From Prolixibacteraceae bacterium (GTDB lineage Bacteria; Bacteroidota; Bacteroidia; Bacteroidales; Prolixibacteraceae): 46,205 bases of DNA. The translations under genes and the position numbers were made by a program. The stretch's first letter is position 1. Each line of letters opens with the position of its first letter. The DNA lies in the NCBI GenBank assembly GCA_009773765.1, contig WTWZ01000009.1, forward strand, positions 1 through 46,205, read 5' to 3'. Below the pieces are notes generated by a model. It did not search any database and was not told the DNA's origin. It was given only the letters and a program-made list of their open reading frames with translations. Positions 9,708 to 19,038 of this stretch are shown here, piece by piece.

Positions 9708-12029
9708 ATGGATATTAAAAAACAAAGCATTAAAATTCTCATTGCTGAAGATGTGCCAACCGATGCTGAATTGATAATGCGGGAAATAAATAAATCATTT
9801 CTGAAGGTTACTTACAAGGTTGTTGAAACTCGTACCGATTTCATCAACGCAATAAATCAATTTCAACCCGACCTGGTAATATCCGACTACCGGATGCCCG
9901 CTTTCGACGGTATGTCGGCGTTAAAAATAGTCCTTGATTTGTCGGCTGTTACCCCGGTTATTATTGTTACCGGTTCATTAAACGAAGAAATAGCAGTAAA
10001 ATGTTTGAAATCAGGGGCGGTTGATTATGTTTTAAAGGAATCGTTAAAACGAATCGGACAAGCTGTATTAAATGCGCTTGAACAAAAACTGGCCAAACTG
10101 GAAAAAATAAGGGCTGAAAAAGCGCTTGCCGAAAGTGAAGAACGTTTCAGGCGTTTGGCTGAAAATGCCCAGGATTTAATTTACCGGATTGAACTGGCGC
10201 CCAAAAGACGGCTAAATTACATTAGTCCGGCATCGGTGCATTTTACCGGCTATACGCCAAATGAACATTACAACGATCCCGAACTTTTCTTTAAACTGGT
10301 GTATCCCGACGACCACGAAATTGCCGGCAACTGGGCTAAAACCGGTTATGAAATCAGAAAACCAAAGAATTACCGCTGGATCAGAAAAGACGGAACAGTA
10401 ATATGGACTGAACATCGTAATATTCCAATTTATAGCCAGTCGGGAATGTTAATTGCCGTTGAAGGTATTGCCCGCGACATAACCGCGCAACGTTATGCAG
10501 GGGAAAAATTGAAACTGCTCAGCCGCGCTATTGAGCAAAACCCGGTAACAATCATAATTACCGATACCAAAGGGAACATTGAATATGTAAACCCGGCATT
10601 TAGCGTAAAAAGCGGATATTCTGCCACCGAAGTTATAGGCCGGAATCCACGGATACTAAAATCAGGGCACCATCCAACTGAGTTTTACAAAGAAATGTGG
10701 ATGACCATTTTGTCGGGAAAGGAATGGATTGGCGAATTTCGAAATAAAAAGAAAGATGGCGAATTTTATTGGGAGGAAGCTGTTATCTCGCCAATAACCA
10801 ACGAAAAAGGCGAAATTACCCATTTTTTGGCGGTAATAGAAGATATAACCGAAAAAAAGAAAATGTTGGAAGATTTGGTTGCAGCCAAGGAGAAAGCAGA
10901 GGAGAGCGACCGTTTGAAATCTGCTTTTCTGGCAAATATGAGCCATGAAATAAGAACACCGATGAACGGGATACTCGGGTTTGCCAATTTATTGAAAGAA
11001 CCCCATCTCACCGGCGATGAAAAACAGCACTTTATTGATATAATTGAAAGCAGCGGCCAACGTATGCTCAATACCATCAACGATTTAGTGGATATTGCAA
11101 AAATCGAATCGGGAGTGGTTGAAGTAAATTATTCCGAAGTATTGTTAGAGGAAATACTGCAATCGCTATATTATTTTTTTCAGCCCGAAGCATCAAAAAA
11201 AGGTTTGGAACTAATTAATGCTTCAATGTCAGAATTGGCTGATTTAACTATCGTTACAGATAAGGAAATGCTGATATCCATATTAACCAACCTGATTAAA
11301 AATTCGATTAAATATACCTATTCGGGCAGTATTGAATTTGGTTATACTGTTAATGCTGAATCTGTGTTGTTTTTTGTGAAAGACACAGGAATTGGAATTG
11401 ATAAATCGAGACAGCAGGCTATTTTTGAAAGGTTTGTACAGGAAGATAGCAGCATCTCGCGGTCTTTTGAGGGGGCAGGGCTCGGATTGTCCATTTCAAG
11501 GGCTTATGTTGAAATGCTTGGTGGAAAAATTTGGGTTGAATCGGTTAAAGGTGTAGGTTCACGGTTTTTCTTTACTGTTCCGGATAAAAGTGACAAGGCT
11601 AAAAATCTGGAAGAAACTGAACAACTTGTTAGCTTGTCAGAGTCCGGTATTTTAGGAGATTTAACAATATTGATTACCGAAGATGATAAAGTTGGGCAGA
11701 TGTTTTTAGCTGCTCTTTTAGATAAAAAATGCAAGAAATTACTTTACGCTGAAAATGGTGAAGAAGCAGTTGAGATGGTAAAAATGTATAATGATGTGGA
11801 TTTGATTTTAATGGATATGAAAATGCCCGTAATGAATGGATTTGTTGCAACCCAAAAAATAAAATCAATCAGACCGAAAATTTTTATAATTGCACAAACT
11901 GCGTTTGCAATGGCCAATGACAGAGAAATGGCCTTAAAAGCAGGATGCGATGCCTACATTACCAAACCAGTGAATAAAGGCCAGTTAATAAAATTGATAA
12001 AAGATCATTTTACCACGTCAGCCAGGTAA
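9708..12029 (+). CDS. Cytosolic hybrid histidine kinase (REC-PAS-PAS-HisKA-HATPase-REC)
   Basis: A 773-residue protein. The front receiver has Asp60 (VISDYRMPAFDG) and the usual lysine in DYVLKES. Two PAS domains follow (about 145-265 and 270-385), then HisKA with ANMSHEIRTPMNGILGF (His413). The ATPase has NLIKNSIKY, DTGIGID and GAGLGLSISRAY. The end receiver has Asp703 (LMDMKMPVMNG). Its second PAS, HisKA and last receiver closely match those of the kinase at 3154, which points to local gene duplication. A front receiver beside a receiver-less membrane kinase suggests the two act in series. No output domain other than phosphotransfer is present. The TAA stop lies inside the terminator hairpin. 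Confidence 0.92.
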   Translation: MDIKKQSIKILIAEDVPTDAELIMREINKSFLKVTYKVVETRTDFINAINQFQPDLVISDYRMPAFDGMSALKIVLDLSAVTPVIIVTGSLNEEIAVKCLKSGAVDYVLKESLKRIGQAVLNALEQKLAKLEKIRAEKALAESEERFRRLAENAQDLIYRIELAPKRRLNYISPASVHFTGYTPNEHYNDPELFFKLVYPDDHEIAGNWAKTGYEIRKPKNYRWIRKDGTVIWTEHRNIPIYSQSGMLIAVEGIARDITAQRYAGEKLKLLSRAIEQNPVTIIITDTKGNIEYVNPAFSVKSGYSATEVIGRNPRILKSGHHPTEFYKEMWMTILSGKEWIGEFRNKKKDGEFYWEEAVISPITNEKGEITHFLAVIEDITEKKKMLEDLVAAKEKAEESDRLKSAFLANMSHEIRTPMNGILGFANLLKEPHLTGDEKQHFIDIIESSGQRMLNTINDLVDIAKIESGVVEVNYSEVLLEEILQSLYYFFQPEASKKGLELINASMSELADLTIVTDKEMLISILTNLIKNSIKYTYSGSIEFGYTVNAESVLFFVKDTGIGIDKSRQQAIFERFVQEDSSISRSFEGAGLGLSISRAYVEMLGGKIWVESVKGVGSRFFFTVPDKSDKAKNLEETEQLVSLSESGILGDLTILITEDDKVGQMFLAALLDKKCKKLLYAENGEEAVEMVKMYNDVDLILMDMKMPVMNGFVATQKIKSIRPKIFIIAQTAFAMANDREMALKAGCDAYITKPVNKGQLIKLIKDHFTTSAR

Positions 12030-12038
12030 AATGATCTT
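12001..12038. terminator. Bidirectional intrinsic terminator between convergent units
   Basis: A perfect 14-bp inverted repeat (arms 12001-12014 and 12025-12038, core GATCATTTTACC/GGTAAAATGATC) encloses a 10-base loop. T-rich DNA follows on the plus side. It overlaps the end and stop codon of the hybrid kinase and faces the end of the CcsBA gene 7 bases away, so it probably stops transcription from both sides. Confidence 0.85.
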
Positions 12039-12045
12039 TTAATAC

Positions 12046-15000
12046 TTAATTTTTAATCGTAGCCGTTTGTTTCGCCGGTTTTTCAGAGAAATATGCAGCA
12101 ACAATCAATACAATAACTACTACAACAGCAATATATACACCCGAGGGCACAGGCGGCGGTTCGCCCTGCGCATAAGAATGCAGCCCTGATAAATAGTAAT
12201 TCACCCCGAAATAGGTCATTAATACCGAGCTAAAACCAACCAAAGAAGCCGCGCTTACGGCAAAACTTCCCCTGAAACCGGGTATTTTGTGCATGTGGCT
12301 GATAAAGGTATAAACCAAAATTGTCACCAATGCCCAGGTTTCCTTGGGGTCCCAGCCCCAGTAACGCCCCCACGATTCGTTGGCCCAAACCCCGCCAAGG
12401 AATGAACCCAGGGTAAGCAGTATCAATCCAACTATCAAAGAGATATCTATTACATTGACCAGTTCTTTTATTGTATGGTTTACCCTAACCATATTTGCCT
12501 TTCTTCGCGAAACAATTAAAATCAGGTTCAGCATTCCGAGGAGGGCCCCAATGCCCAGAAATCCGTAACTCGATGTAATAATGGCCACATGCACTATTAA
12601 CCAGTACGATTTTAAAACGGGCACAAGCGGAGTAATTTCAGGGTTCATCCAGCTCATTCCGGCAACCATTAAAGTTAGTCCGGCTAACAGGGTAGTGAGC
12701 GAAATGGTAATTTCAGAACGGCTGTAAAAAATAATTCCTGCCAAAAGGGTTGCCCAACTGATAAATACCATAGACTCGTAACCATTACTCCATGGTGCGT
12801 GCCCCGAAATATACCAACGTATCCCCATTCCGGCTGTTTGCACCAGGAACAGTAAAAAAACCAGCCAGACGGAAATCTTCTTTATCATTCCGAATTTGAA
12901 TTCAGGATTGAAAATGGTGGCAAGGTTTAGTATAAGCATAATCAAACCAAACAACATAAAAATCCTTGAAAGTTTTCCGAAGATGTTGGCATTATTGTAA
13001 AATACCTCCAGATTTATTTTTGTTTTATGCGGGATAATTTTTGCACCTTCTGTTTGTTGAAAATTTGCAAGCTTTTCTAACTGCGATTTTGCTGTTGTCC
13101 AGTCGGCCTTTGCAACCGCTCCCAGGTAGGCCGAAAGCGTGTTTTGGGCAAAAGTTTCATTTTGGCTGCCCAGTAATTTCGCCTCGCCAATATGTATCCA
13201 TTTGTGGTTGTCGTCGCCAGGAACAGGGAAAATCGTTAAAAATGTGCCTGTTAACACGCCCATCATAATATTGGCGCGTTCGTCAACATTGATAACCTCC
13301 TTATCGAATTTATTCCGGGTGCTGGCTTTCTTTTCGTATGTGGTGTGTACCAAATGGTTTAACTTGTACTCGCCTGTTGTCATATTAAAAAGGGAATTAA
13401 AAGAGATGTAATTTTCACTGATATTCAGTATTTTTCTTAATTCGGGATTGCCCACTTTTATAAAAGGGATGTTTTTCCATTTTTCAGGGTTAGCCTGGAT
13501 TTCGAGAAAAACCTCGGTTGAAGACATTCCCTCCCAACTGTCCTTTTTGGCAACTTTTCGCATAATTTCGGAAGCCAGCGTGTTAACAGGTTCAATTCTT
13601 CCCTTGGATGTTTGAACCAGTAGTTTTGCAAATTCAGAAACATGTTCTTTATTGTATTGCGGGTTTTGGGCATTGCTGTTGAATGCAAATAAAAGCCCGA
13701 AAACGATTACCGCAAAAAACTTTTTTCGTTCTTCGCGAAGTTTGGCCGATGTTTTTATCAGCGACTTAATGCGGCTGTTTTTGTTGAAGAAAATAAGTAT
13801 CATTCCAATGGCCATAATAAAGTAGCCGAAGTAAGAAACCGAGGTTCCCAGGGAATCATAATTTACAGATAATATGGTTCCTTTTTCATCGCGGTCATAT
13901 GATGACTGAAAAAAACGGTAACCGCTGTATTTCAATATATTATTCATGTAAATGCGGAAAGGTTTTTCAATGTTTTGGCCTTTTACAACCACTTCGCTGG
14001 CGTATGACGAAGGACTGTTCGATCCCGGATATCTTTCGAGCTGAAAGTCGGTGAGATATATTGAAAACGGAATTTCAATTATTTTCGAACCGTAACTGAC
14101 AGAGATTTCAATCCCGTCAACATGGGTAGTGAAATATTCGCCAACTTCCCCTTTTGCGCCAAAAACATTCATTGTTTTGGTTGAAGCGCCAGAAGTTATA
14201 ACTGCCTGAAAGGCATCTTTGTTGACCGTATTATTTTCAGGGGCTAAATAATTCAGTTTCGAAATTCCTTTTGTGAGGTACTGTTTAACGGCAAAACTTA
14301 TGTTGCCCAGTGAATACGCTTTTTGTGTGCTGATTTCGATGCTTGTATCCTGGGCAACGGTAATGGGTTCCTGTCCCATCATTTCCAAAACGGTAAGCGA
14401 ATCGGAAGCCGATACAAACAATATCCCATTTTTTAAACTGAAGTTGATATCTGTTGTATTCCCTGGAACTTCAAGGCCAAATGTAATGTTTCCCATTTTT
14501 TTTGTTTCACCGGGTTGCAGAAGAAAATCGTTTCGTACAGTTCCATCAGCTACTGCGAGTATGGAAACAAAGGGGCTTCCTGCCGGGTCGGTAACCAAAA
14601 TTTCTTCGGCTGACGGCATAAAACCTGCATTTTTAATGTGAATATGCCGGCCGCCAACCTCAATTTTTTCTGAAAACCTGTTTGCAGTGTAAGGCGAAAA
14701 CATTACTTGCTTTTCTTTTACCACGGTTTCATTGCCTTTACTGGCTTTGATTGTGATAAAAGTTGGATCGGAAACAAATGAGTTTGAAGATACTCCTTCT
14801 CGAATATGCATCAAACCTTCGTATCCGTAATATCGGGTTATACCGGCTCCAATAAAGATGATTACAAATGAGAAGTGCAAAAGAACTCCGGGCCATCTTT
14901 TTTGGGCAATTAATTTATTTGCAAAAATACTCCCAACGAGATTGATGCAAATAATAAACAGCAAAATCTCGAACCATAGCGAATTGTAAATTAGGATTTT

Positions 15001-15120
15001 GGCTGTAACCGTGCCGTAATCGTTTTCGATAAAAGTGGCGTAACCAATTGCAACCGCAAATATTACAACCAATATGCCTGTAAAAAGCATTGAAAATAAA
15101 AAAGAACTGATTTTTTTCAT
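12046..15120 (-). CDS. ccsBA: Fused cytochrome c synthase CcsBA (System II)
   Basis: A 1024-residue membrane protein joining ResB/CcsB to CcsA. It exports haem and attaches it to CXXCH motifs of periplasmic cytochromes. The start at 15120 (MKKISSFLFSMLF) is preferred: it opens directly into a membrane helix, whereas the longer frame from 15177 adds 19 unlikely residues. Three early membrane segments and a large extracytoplasmic beta-rich region form the ResB-like half, with a further helix near residue 445. The C-terminal half has about eight helices and the haem-handling WWD motif WGRYWGWDPKETW (from about residue 917). Histidines flank the relevant helices (for example VHVAIITSS, SHMH). Its position beside six multihaem or monohaem cytochrome genes fits a role as their maturase. 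Fused CcsBA is usual in Bacteroidota and epsilon-proteobacteria. Confidence 0.92.
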   Translation of the reverse strand: MKKISSFLFSMLFTGILVVIFAVAIGYATFIENDYGTVTAKILIYNSLWFEILLFIICINLVGSIFANKLIAQKRWPGVLLHFSFVIIFIGAGITRYYGYEGLMHIREGVSSNSFVSDPTFITIKASKGNETVVKEKQVMFSPYTANRFSEKIEVGGRHIHIKNAGFMPSAEEILVTDPAGSPFVSILAVADGTVRNDFLLQPGETKKMGNITFGLEVPGNTTDINFSLKNGILFVSASDSLTVLEMMGQEPITVAQDTSIEISTQKAYSLGNISFAVKQYLTKGISKLNYLAPENNTVNKDAFQAVITSGASTKTMNVFGAKGEVGEYFTTHVDGIEISVSYGSKIIEIPFSIYLTDFQLERYPGSNSPSSYASEVVVKGQNIEKPFRIYMNNILKYSGYRFFQSSYDRDEKGTILSVNYDSLGTSVSYFGYFIMAIGMILIFFNKNSRIKSLIKTSAKLREERKKFFAVIVFGLLFAFNSNAQNPQYNKEHVSEFAKLLVQTSKGRIEPVNTLASEIMRKVAKKDSWEGMSSTEVFLEIQANPEKWKNIPFIKVGNPELRKILNISENYISFNSLFNMTTGEYKLNHLVHTTYEKKASTRNKFDKEVINVDERANIMMGVLTGTFLTIFPVPGDDNHKWIHIGEAKLLGSQNETFAQNTLSAYLGAVAKADWTTAKSQLEKLANFQQTEGAKIIPHKTKINLEVFYNNANIFGKLSRIFMLFGLIMLILNLATIFNPEFKFGMIKKISVWLVFLLFLVQTAGMGIRWYISGHAPWSNGYESMVFISWATLLAGIIFYSRSEITISLTTLLAGLTLMVAGMSWMNPEITPLVPVLKSYWLIVHVAIITSSYGFLGIGALLGMLNLILIVSRRKANMVRVNHTIKELVNVIDISLIVGLILLTLGSFLGGVWANESWGRYWGWDPKETWALVTILVYTFISHMHKIPGFRGSFAVSAASLVGFSSVLMTYFGVNYYLSGLHSYAQGEPPPVPSGVYIAVVVVIVLIVAAYFSEKPAKQTATIKN

Positions 15121-15176
15121 TGATATGATTCTATAAAAATTATTTGGCAAAGAAAGCAATTGAACTGAAAGAAACA

Positions 15177-15225
15177 CAAAAAAAAACTCCTTTGCCTAAA
15201 AAGAATAAAGCAAAGGAATTTTTTT
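15177..15225. terminator. Intrinsic terminator after the tetraheme cytochrome gene
   Basis: CCTTTGC (15189-15195) pairs with GCAAAGG (15210-15216). An A tract on the left and a T tract on the right extend the stem and can supply U runs for both strands. It lies 17 bases beyond the stop of the minus-strand tetraheme gene and before the ccsBA start, so ccsBA probably has its own promoter. Confidence 0.75.
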
Positions 15226-15242
15226 AAGTTTTCTAAACCAGC

Positions 15243-15752
15243 TTACTTTTTAAGAGTTGGGTCGGGATGGTTTATTACTTTGTTAAATTCAGCATAATTC
15301 CAGGGTTTTTTGTCAGCCGGGTGGCCTTCGGGCTTTTTACCAGTGTGGCATGCCTTACAAGTCGCTTCAGTAGGAATAATCATCCCTTTGGCAATTGACT
15401 GTTCCCTGTTTTTCATGATTGCAGCGGTTTTGTACATGCTGCCTGGCCCGTGGCATGATTCGCACGATACGCCTTCGTCAACTTTTAGAGTTGCAATTAA
15501 ACTTTTATTCACACTTCCGGCAGTAGAGTGGCATTTTAAGCAGTCAGGATTTTTCTTTCCGGCATCGTCAAGTTTTGAATAAGCCTTTGAATGCGATGTT
15601 TTCAGCCATTGAGCGTGTTGTGCCCCTTTTTCAGGTTTATTATGACACATTTTACAGCCATTTGCGCCTATATATTTGGCGCCCTGGGCATAAGATGACA
15701 CACTGATAGTAAGGGCAAACCCTATAACCAACATTAATTTTAAGCACTTCAT
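15243..15752 (-). CDS. Secreted tetraheme cytochrome c (c554-like)
   Basis: A 169-residue periplasmic protein with a signal peptide (about 1-22, ending SSYAQ) and four haem-binding motifs: CKMCH (33-37), CLKCH (71-75), CESCH (97-101) and CKACH (132-136). Spacing and the CESCHGPGS segment resemble the cytochrome c554 family. Extra histidines (for example HAQW, SHSKAY) are candidate sixth ligands. It is likely to be a soluble electron shuttle between inner-membrane quinol oxidation and an outer-membrane or periplasmic acceptor. It is separated from neighbours by 146 bases upstream and a terminator downstream, so it is probably monocistronic. The exact redox partner cannot be read from sequence. 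Confidence 0.9.
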   Translation of the reverse strand: MKCLKLMLVIGFALTISVSSYAQGAKYIGANGCKMCHNKPEKGAQHAQWLKTSHSKAYSKLDDAGKKNPDCLKCHSTAGSVNKSLIATLKVDEGVSCESCHGPGSMYKTAAIMKNREQSIAKGMIIPTEATCKACHTGKKPEGHPADKKPWNYAEFNKVINHPDPTLKK

Positions 15753-15871
15753 TTTTTTTGATTTAAAATTTGTATTCTATTTTTTTCAGGTTTTAGCAAT
15801 TATAACATAAATCATCCCTGTTTGTATTTCTGCGGATAAATATGCATCATTTTCTTTATTAAATAATAAAA

Positions 15872-15890
15872 TAAAAGCCTTTTAGGCGCT
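15872..15890 (-). terminator. Weak terminator candidate after the NapC-like gene
   Basis: On the minus strand GCCT-AAA-AGGC (15887-15877) is followed by TTTTATTTTATT. The stem is only 4-5 bp, so this is a modest candidate 9 bases beyond the stop of the NapC-like cytochrome gene. Confidence 0.4.
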
Positions 15891-15898
15891 ATTTAAAA

Positions 15899-17401
15899 TC
15901 AGTATAAAGCAGAGTGGCAGGTTGAACAAAGCTCAGTTTTCCATGCATCTCCAATATCAACAGGATGGTTAAATTCAAGCGATTGAAGAGCATTGGCAAA
16001 AACCAAACCCTCTGCGCCACTTTGTGCTTTTATGTTATGGCAAAGCTTACAATCTTTAGAAATTACTTTGCCAGATTCTGTTACATGACGATCGTTATGG
16101 CAGCGGTAACAACCATTGTTTTCCATGTGGCCCAAATTGTTGGGGTAGGCTTTCCAGTTGGCTTTCATATATGGGAAAATATTATTCGCGTAACCGTCCT
16201 GAATTTCAGCAATAGCTTCATCAATCTCTTTCTTCCTGGTATCAAATAATTCCGGATACCCATCGCGGTAATAATCTTCGATTGTTGATTTGATTGCCAT
16301 AAACGCACTGTCTTTTGTTGAATAGTCAACATACAGCGCCTTCATGGCTTGCATTTTTATTCCGGGCAGCGATTTTGCAATTTTTCCGCTTTGCATTGAT
16401 TGATCAACGAAATTCTGCGGGGCATTGAAGTTGTGCGATGGCCGGTTGTGGCAATCGAGGCAATCCATTACCCTTGTTTCAAGCGAATCGAGTTGTTGCT
16501 GGCTCAGTCCCAAATCATTATCGAGATATACGTAACTCTCGCCGGTTTTTGTGTTGGTGTATTTAACCCAGGGAATTTCCTGCCTGTTGGCAGAGGTTGT
16601 TTTGTATTCAATTTTCACATCGGGGCTAATATGCTGGTGGATACCGGCTTCAATTCCGGAGGCGGTTGTTTTGGTGCTTGTTTTTACAAGCATGTGAAGA
16701 ATGACTTCGGTATTATTGTCATCGGATAAATACGAATGTTTAATGCGTAATTTGTCATCATAAAATTTATCGGGCCAGTGGCAACGTTCGCAGGTTTCCT
16801 GTGCCGGACGCAGGTTTGCGATTGGAGTAGGGATTGGTTTCGGATATTTATTGGCCAAAACCGAATAAACCTGATAGAGCCCGGATAATTTGCTTTTAAC
16901 GTACCAACTGGCGCCTGTTCCCACATGACATTCTACACAGGCAACGCGCTCATGGGACGAACCGTGGTATGTGGTATATTCGGGCTCCATTACATCGTGG
17001 CAAAGTTTTCCGCAAAATTCAACCGATTCGGTATAATGAAATGCCTCGTAACTTCCAATAGAAGAGAGTATCAGTAAAAAAACAGTCCCAACCGCAAAAA
17101 TAATCCCTGCATTTCGGGTAGTGGCAACATTAAAATCAATTACAGGCCAGTCTAATTCCTTTCCTTCCTTCAGGGCTTTTCTTGCTTTTATCTTGTTTAT
17201 CCTCATGCCAACAGGAATAAGCAATAAACCAACAATCATAAACCCTGGCAGGATGATATAAATAAACAGGCCAATGTAAGAACCACCAAACCCAAAGGCC
17301 AGGTTCAAAATAAAAAGGGTTAGAATTGAAGCCAGGTTAAACAACGCCAGGAATGCCCCTGAAATGGATACCCAGTTTTTAAATGATGATGGTAATTTCA
17401 T
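15899..17401 (-). CDS. NapC/NirT-like membrane heptaheme cytochrome c
   Basis: A 500-residue membrane-anchored multihaem cytochrome, likely taking electrons from quinol. The start at 17401 (MKLPSSFKNW) is chosen because the longer frame from 17512 would run into the cytochrome b gene. Helices at about 12-33, 41-63 and 98-117 anchor it. Haem motifs are CGKLCH (130-135, three residues between the cysteines), CVECH (155), CERCH (204), CLDCH (314), CYRCH (431), CKLCH (451) and CSTCH (492). The segment from CGKLCHDVMEPEY through HERVACVECH to KYPKPIPTPIANLRPA is typical of NapC/NirT-type quinol dehydrogenases. It is the last gene of a three-gene unit (spacings 6 and 37 bases) with a heptaheme cytochrome and cytochrome b. 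Confidence 0.9.
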   Translation of the reverse strand: MKLPSSFKNWVSISGAFLALFNLASILTLFILNLAFGFGGSYIGLFIYIILPGFMIVGLLLIPVGMRINKIKARKALKEGKELDWPVIDFNVATTRNAGIIFAVGTVFLLILSSIGSYEAFHYTESVEFCGKLCHDVMEPEYTTYHGSSHERVACVECHVGTGASWYVKSKLSGLYQVYSVLANKYPKPIPTPIANLRPAQETCERCHWPDKFYDDKLRIKHSYLSDDNNTEVILHMLVKTSTKTTASGIEAGIHQHISPDVKIEYKTTSANRQEIPWVKYTNTKTGESYVYLDNDLGLSQQQLDSLETRVMDCLDCHNRPSHNFNAPQNFVDQSMQSGKIAKSLPGIKMQAMKALYVDYSTKDSAFMAIKSTIEDYYRDGYPELFDTRKKEIDEAIAEIQDGYANNIFPYMKANWKAYPNNLGHMENNGCYRCHNDRHVTESGKVISKDCKLCHNIKAQSGAEGLVFANALQSLEFNHPVDIGDAWKTELCSTCHSALY

Positions 17402-17438
17402 TTTGTCGTTAATTTTAGTGATTTTAAAATTCGTTAAT

Positions 17439-18062
17439 TTAATGAATATTGTGCCAGCCTGTAATGATGCTTTTAAAATTTTCAACAGGAAATTTCCCGA
17501 TTGAAGCCACATAAAGATGTATCAAAAGAAAAATTGAAATAAAAAAACCGGCTGCAGAGTGTAAAACGGCTGTTAAAAATACTCCGCTCAGGTTATAAAC
17601 CTTATCAATAATCATTTCAGGGAAAAGCAACGCAAACCCGGATATAATCACAAACGGGACAAACAGGTACATAACAAAAACGTACGAATATTTCTGAAGT
17701 GGGTTAAACTTTCGTTTTTCAGACAAAGGGTAGGGGGCTTTCATTCCGTGAAACATTCCGTACGCATAATAATATGCCTGTTTCATCAGTCGTTTCAGAA
17801 AACCCATTGGTTTTATGAGGTAAAACTTGCCGTTACTGGTTACAATGTTGCCAATAAAGAAAAGCAGGTAGTTTAGCGTTACAGCAATTCCGCTGATATT
17901 ATGAAGATTAACAGCCAACTGGAATTTTATAAACGAAGCATCGAAACCTGATTGCATCGCAATGCCGGTGAAAATCAGGAGTATAATTCCAATGGCATTA
18001 ATCCCATGCCAAATTCGAAGCCAGAATGGATAAAAATATAATTTGGTATTTTCCGAGCCCAT
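17439..18062 (-). CDS. Cytochrome b (b561-like) membrane subunit
   Basis: A 207-residue integral membrane protein with four to five helices (about 20-36, 46-68, 125-147, 155-183). Conserved histidines include RIWHGINA, VNLHNISG and LLIHLYVASIG, as expected for di-haem ligation in the cytochrome b561 or formate/thiosulfate-reductase gamma-type fold. It should exchange electrons between the quinone pool and the two multihaem cytochromes encoded on either side. The ATG at 18062 lies 6 bases after the upstream heptaheme stop. The family is inferred from topology and histidines, not from a search. Confidence 0.82.
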   Translation of the reverse strand: MGSENTKLYFYPFWLRIWHGINAIGIILLIFTGIAMQSGFDASFIKFQLAVNLHNISGIAVTLNYLLFFIGNIVTSNGKFYLIKPMGFLKRLMKQAYYYAYGMFHGMKAPYPLSEKRKFNPLQKYSYVFVMYLFVPFVIISGFALLFPEMIIDKVYNLSGVFLTAVLHSAAGFFISIFLLIHLYVASIGKFPVENFKSIITGWHNIH

Positions 18063-18068
18063 GATGTT

Positions 18069-19004
18069 CTATTTTTTAATGAATCTGAAAAAAAGATGGA
18101 TAAGCATTCCGGCAAGGGTCATGAAAAAAATGATAAAACTTAATTTCCTGAGTACCGGAAACTGTTGCGCGCCAATAACATAAGATTCGTTTAAGAGAAT
18201 TGCCCTAACGGAACCATTGTCGGCCCGGCTCTGTAAATTGGCATATTTGTACAGGGAAGCTTTTAACCTGGAGTCTTTACTGTGGCATTCATTACAATTT
18301 CTAACCGCGTTTTCCTTACTCATTATATTGTGCGAAACCATCAGGTTGTCAACAACATCGGTGTGACATTCAATACACCTGACATGTTCAAAATGAAGTT
18401 CCTGGTTTGGAAGCCAGTTGTGGACCTGAACTATTTCCGGATTTTCTTTTCCTGCAATAAGGCTGTATTTATTCATATCGTTATGGCACGAAAGGCACAA
18501 TCCATTGCTGTATTCCACAATTTCACGAACATTGGCGCTATTTCTGGCGGTTGGTTTGTAGGTGTGCTGATCGTGGCATTTCCCGCAAGTGAAGTCTTCT
18601 CCGCTAATTTTGAAATGAACACTTTTCTGAAATTCCTCATTAATCCTGTCGAATTGATAAGCATCATGGGTTGGATCCCCCCCGTGGCAATCAAGGCACG
18701 AGTTCAAAGGTTCCAGTTTCAGGTTCCCGTTGTGCGGATATTCAACATATTCGTATGAATGACAATCAGTACAGTCGAAATTCTGATGGACCCCTGCTTT
18801 TAAACCCAGGGTATCGATAATATAATGTGGGTTCATCAGTTTTTTCTGATCTTTTTCAATGATTGCATTGTGAAATGAAATAATCTGGCTTGCATGACAT
18901 TTCAGGCAGGCATGATTTTTTGCACCATCATAAACCGACTGTGCATTAACTACCGGTGTTGCCAATATCAGAAATATGATAATAAAAATGTGTTGTATAT
19001 TCAT
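18069..19004 (-). CDS. Membrane-anchored periplasmic heptaheme cytochrome c
   Basis: A 311-residue multihaem protein. The start at 19004 gives a clean signal peptide (MNIQHIFIIIFLILATPVVNAQ); the ATG at 19037 would add 11 polar residues and abut a terminator hairpin. Seven motifs are visible: CLKCH (33), CTDCH (78), CLDCH (103), CGKCH (140), CLSCH (170), CIECH (210) and CNECH (237). A C-terminal helix (about 287-306) followed by lysine and arginine residues anchors it to the inner membrane facing the periplasm. It leads a three-gene unit with cytochrome b and the NapC-like heptaheme protein. The set resembles the b-type plus multihaem c-type quinol oxidoreductases of metal-reducing bacteria; that comparison rests on architecture only. 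Confidence 0.9.
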   Translation of the reverse strand: MNIQHIFIIIFLILATPVVNAQSVYDGAKNHACLKCHASQIISFHNAIIEKDQKKLMNPHYIIDTLGLKAGVHQNFDCTDCHSYEYVEYPHNGNLKLEPLNSCLDCHGGDPTHDAYQFDRINEEFQKSVHFKISGEDFTCGKCHDQHTYKPTARNSANVREIVEYSNGLCLSCHNDMNKYSLIAGKENPEIVQVHNWLPNQELHFEHVRCIECHTDVVDNLMVSHNIMSKENAVRNCNECHSKDSRLKASLYKYANLQSRADNGSVRAILLNESYVIGAQQFPVLRKLSFIIFFMTLAGMLIHLFFRFIKK

Positions 19005-19038
19005 TCTGTTTCTGTTGAACTGTTTAAATCCCTTCAAA

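Noticed and set aside
14273-14641. 122-residue plus-strand frame inside ccsBA
   Set aside because: It is a shadow of the ResB-like extracytoplasmic region.
15121-15177. N-terminal extension of CcsBA
   Set aside because: The added residues are unlike a signal or membrane helix and MKKISSFLF gives a normal start.
17402-17512. N-terminal extension of the NapC-like cytochrome
   Set aside because: It would overlap the cytochrome b gene by 74 bases; MKLPSSFKNW starts 37 bases after that gene ends.
18282-18758. 158-residue plus-strand frame
   Set aside because: It is antisense to five CXXCH motifs of the heptaheme cytochrome and shows no family features.
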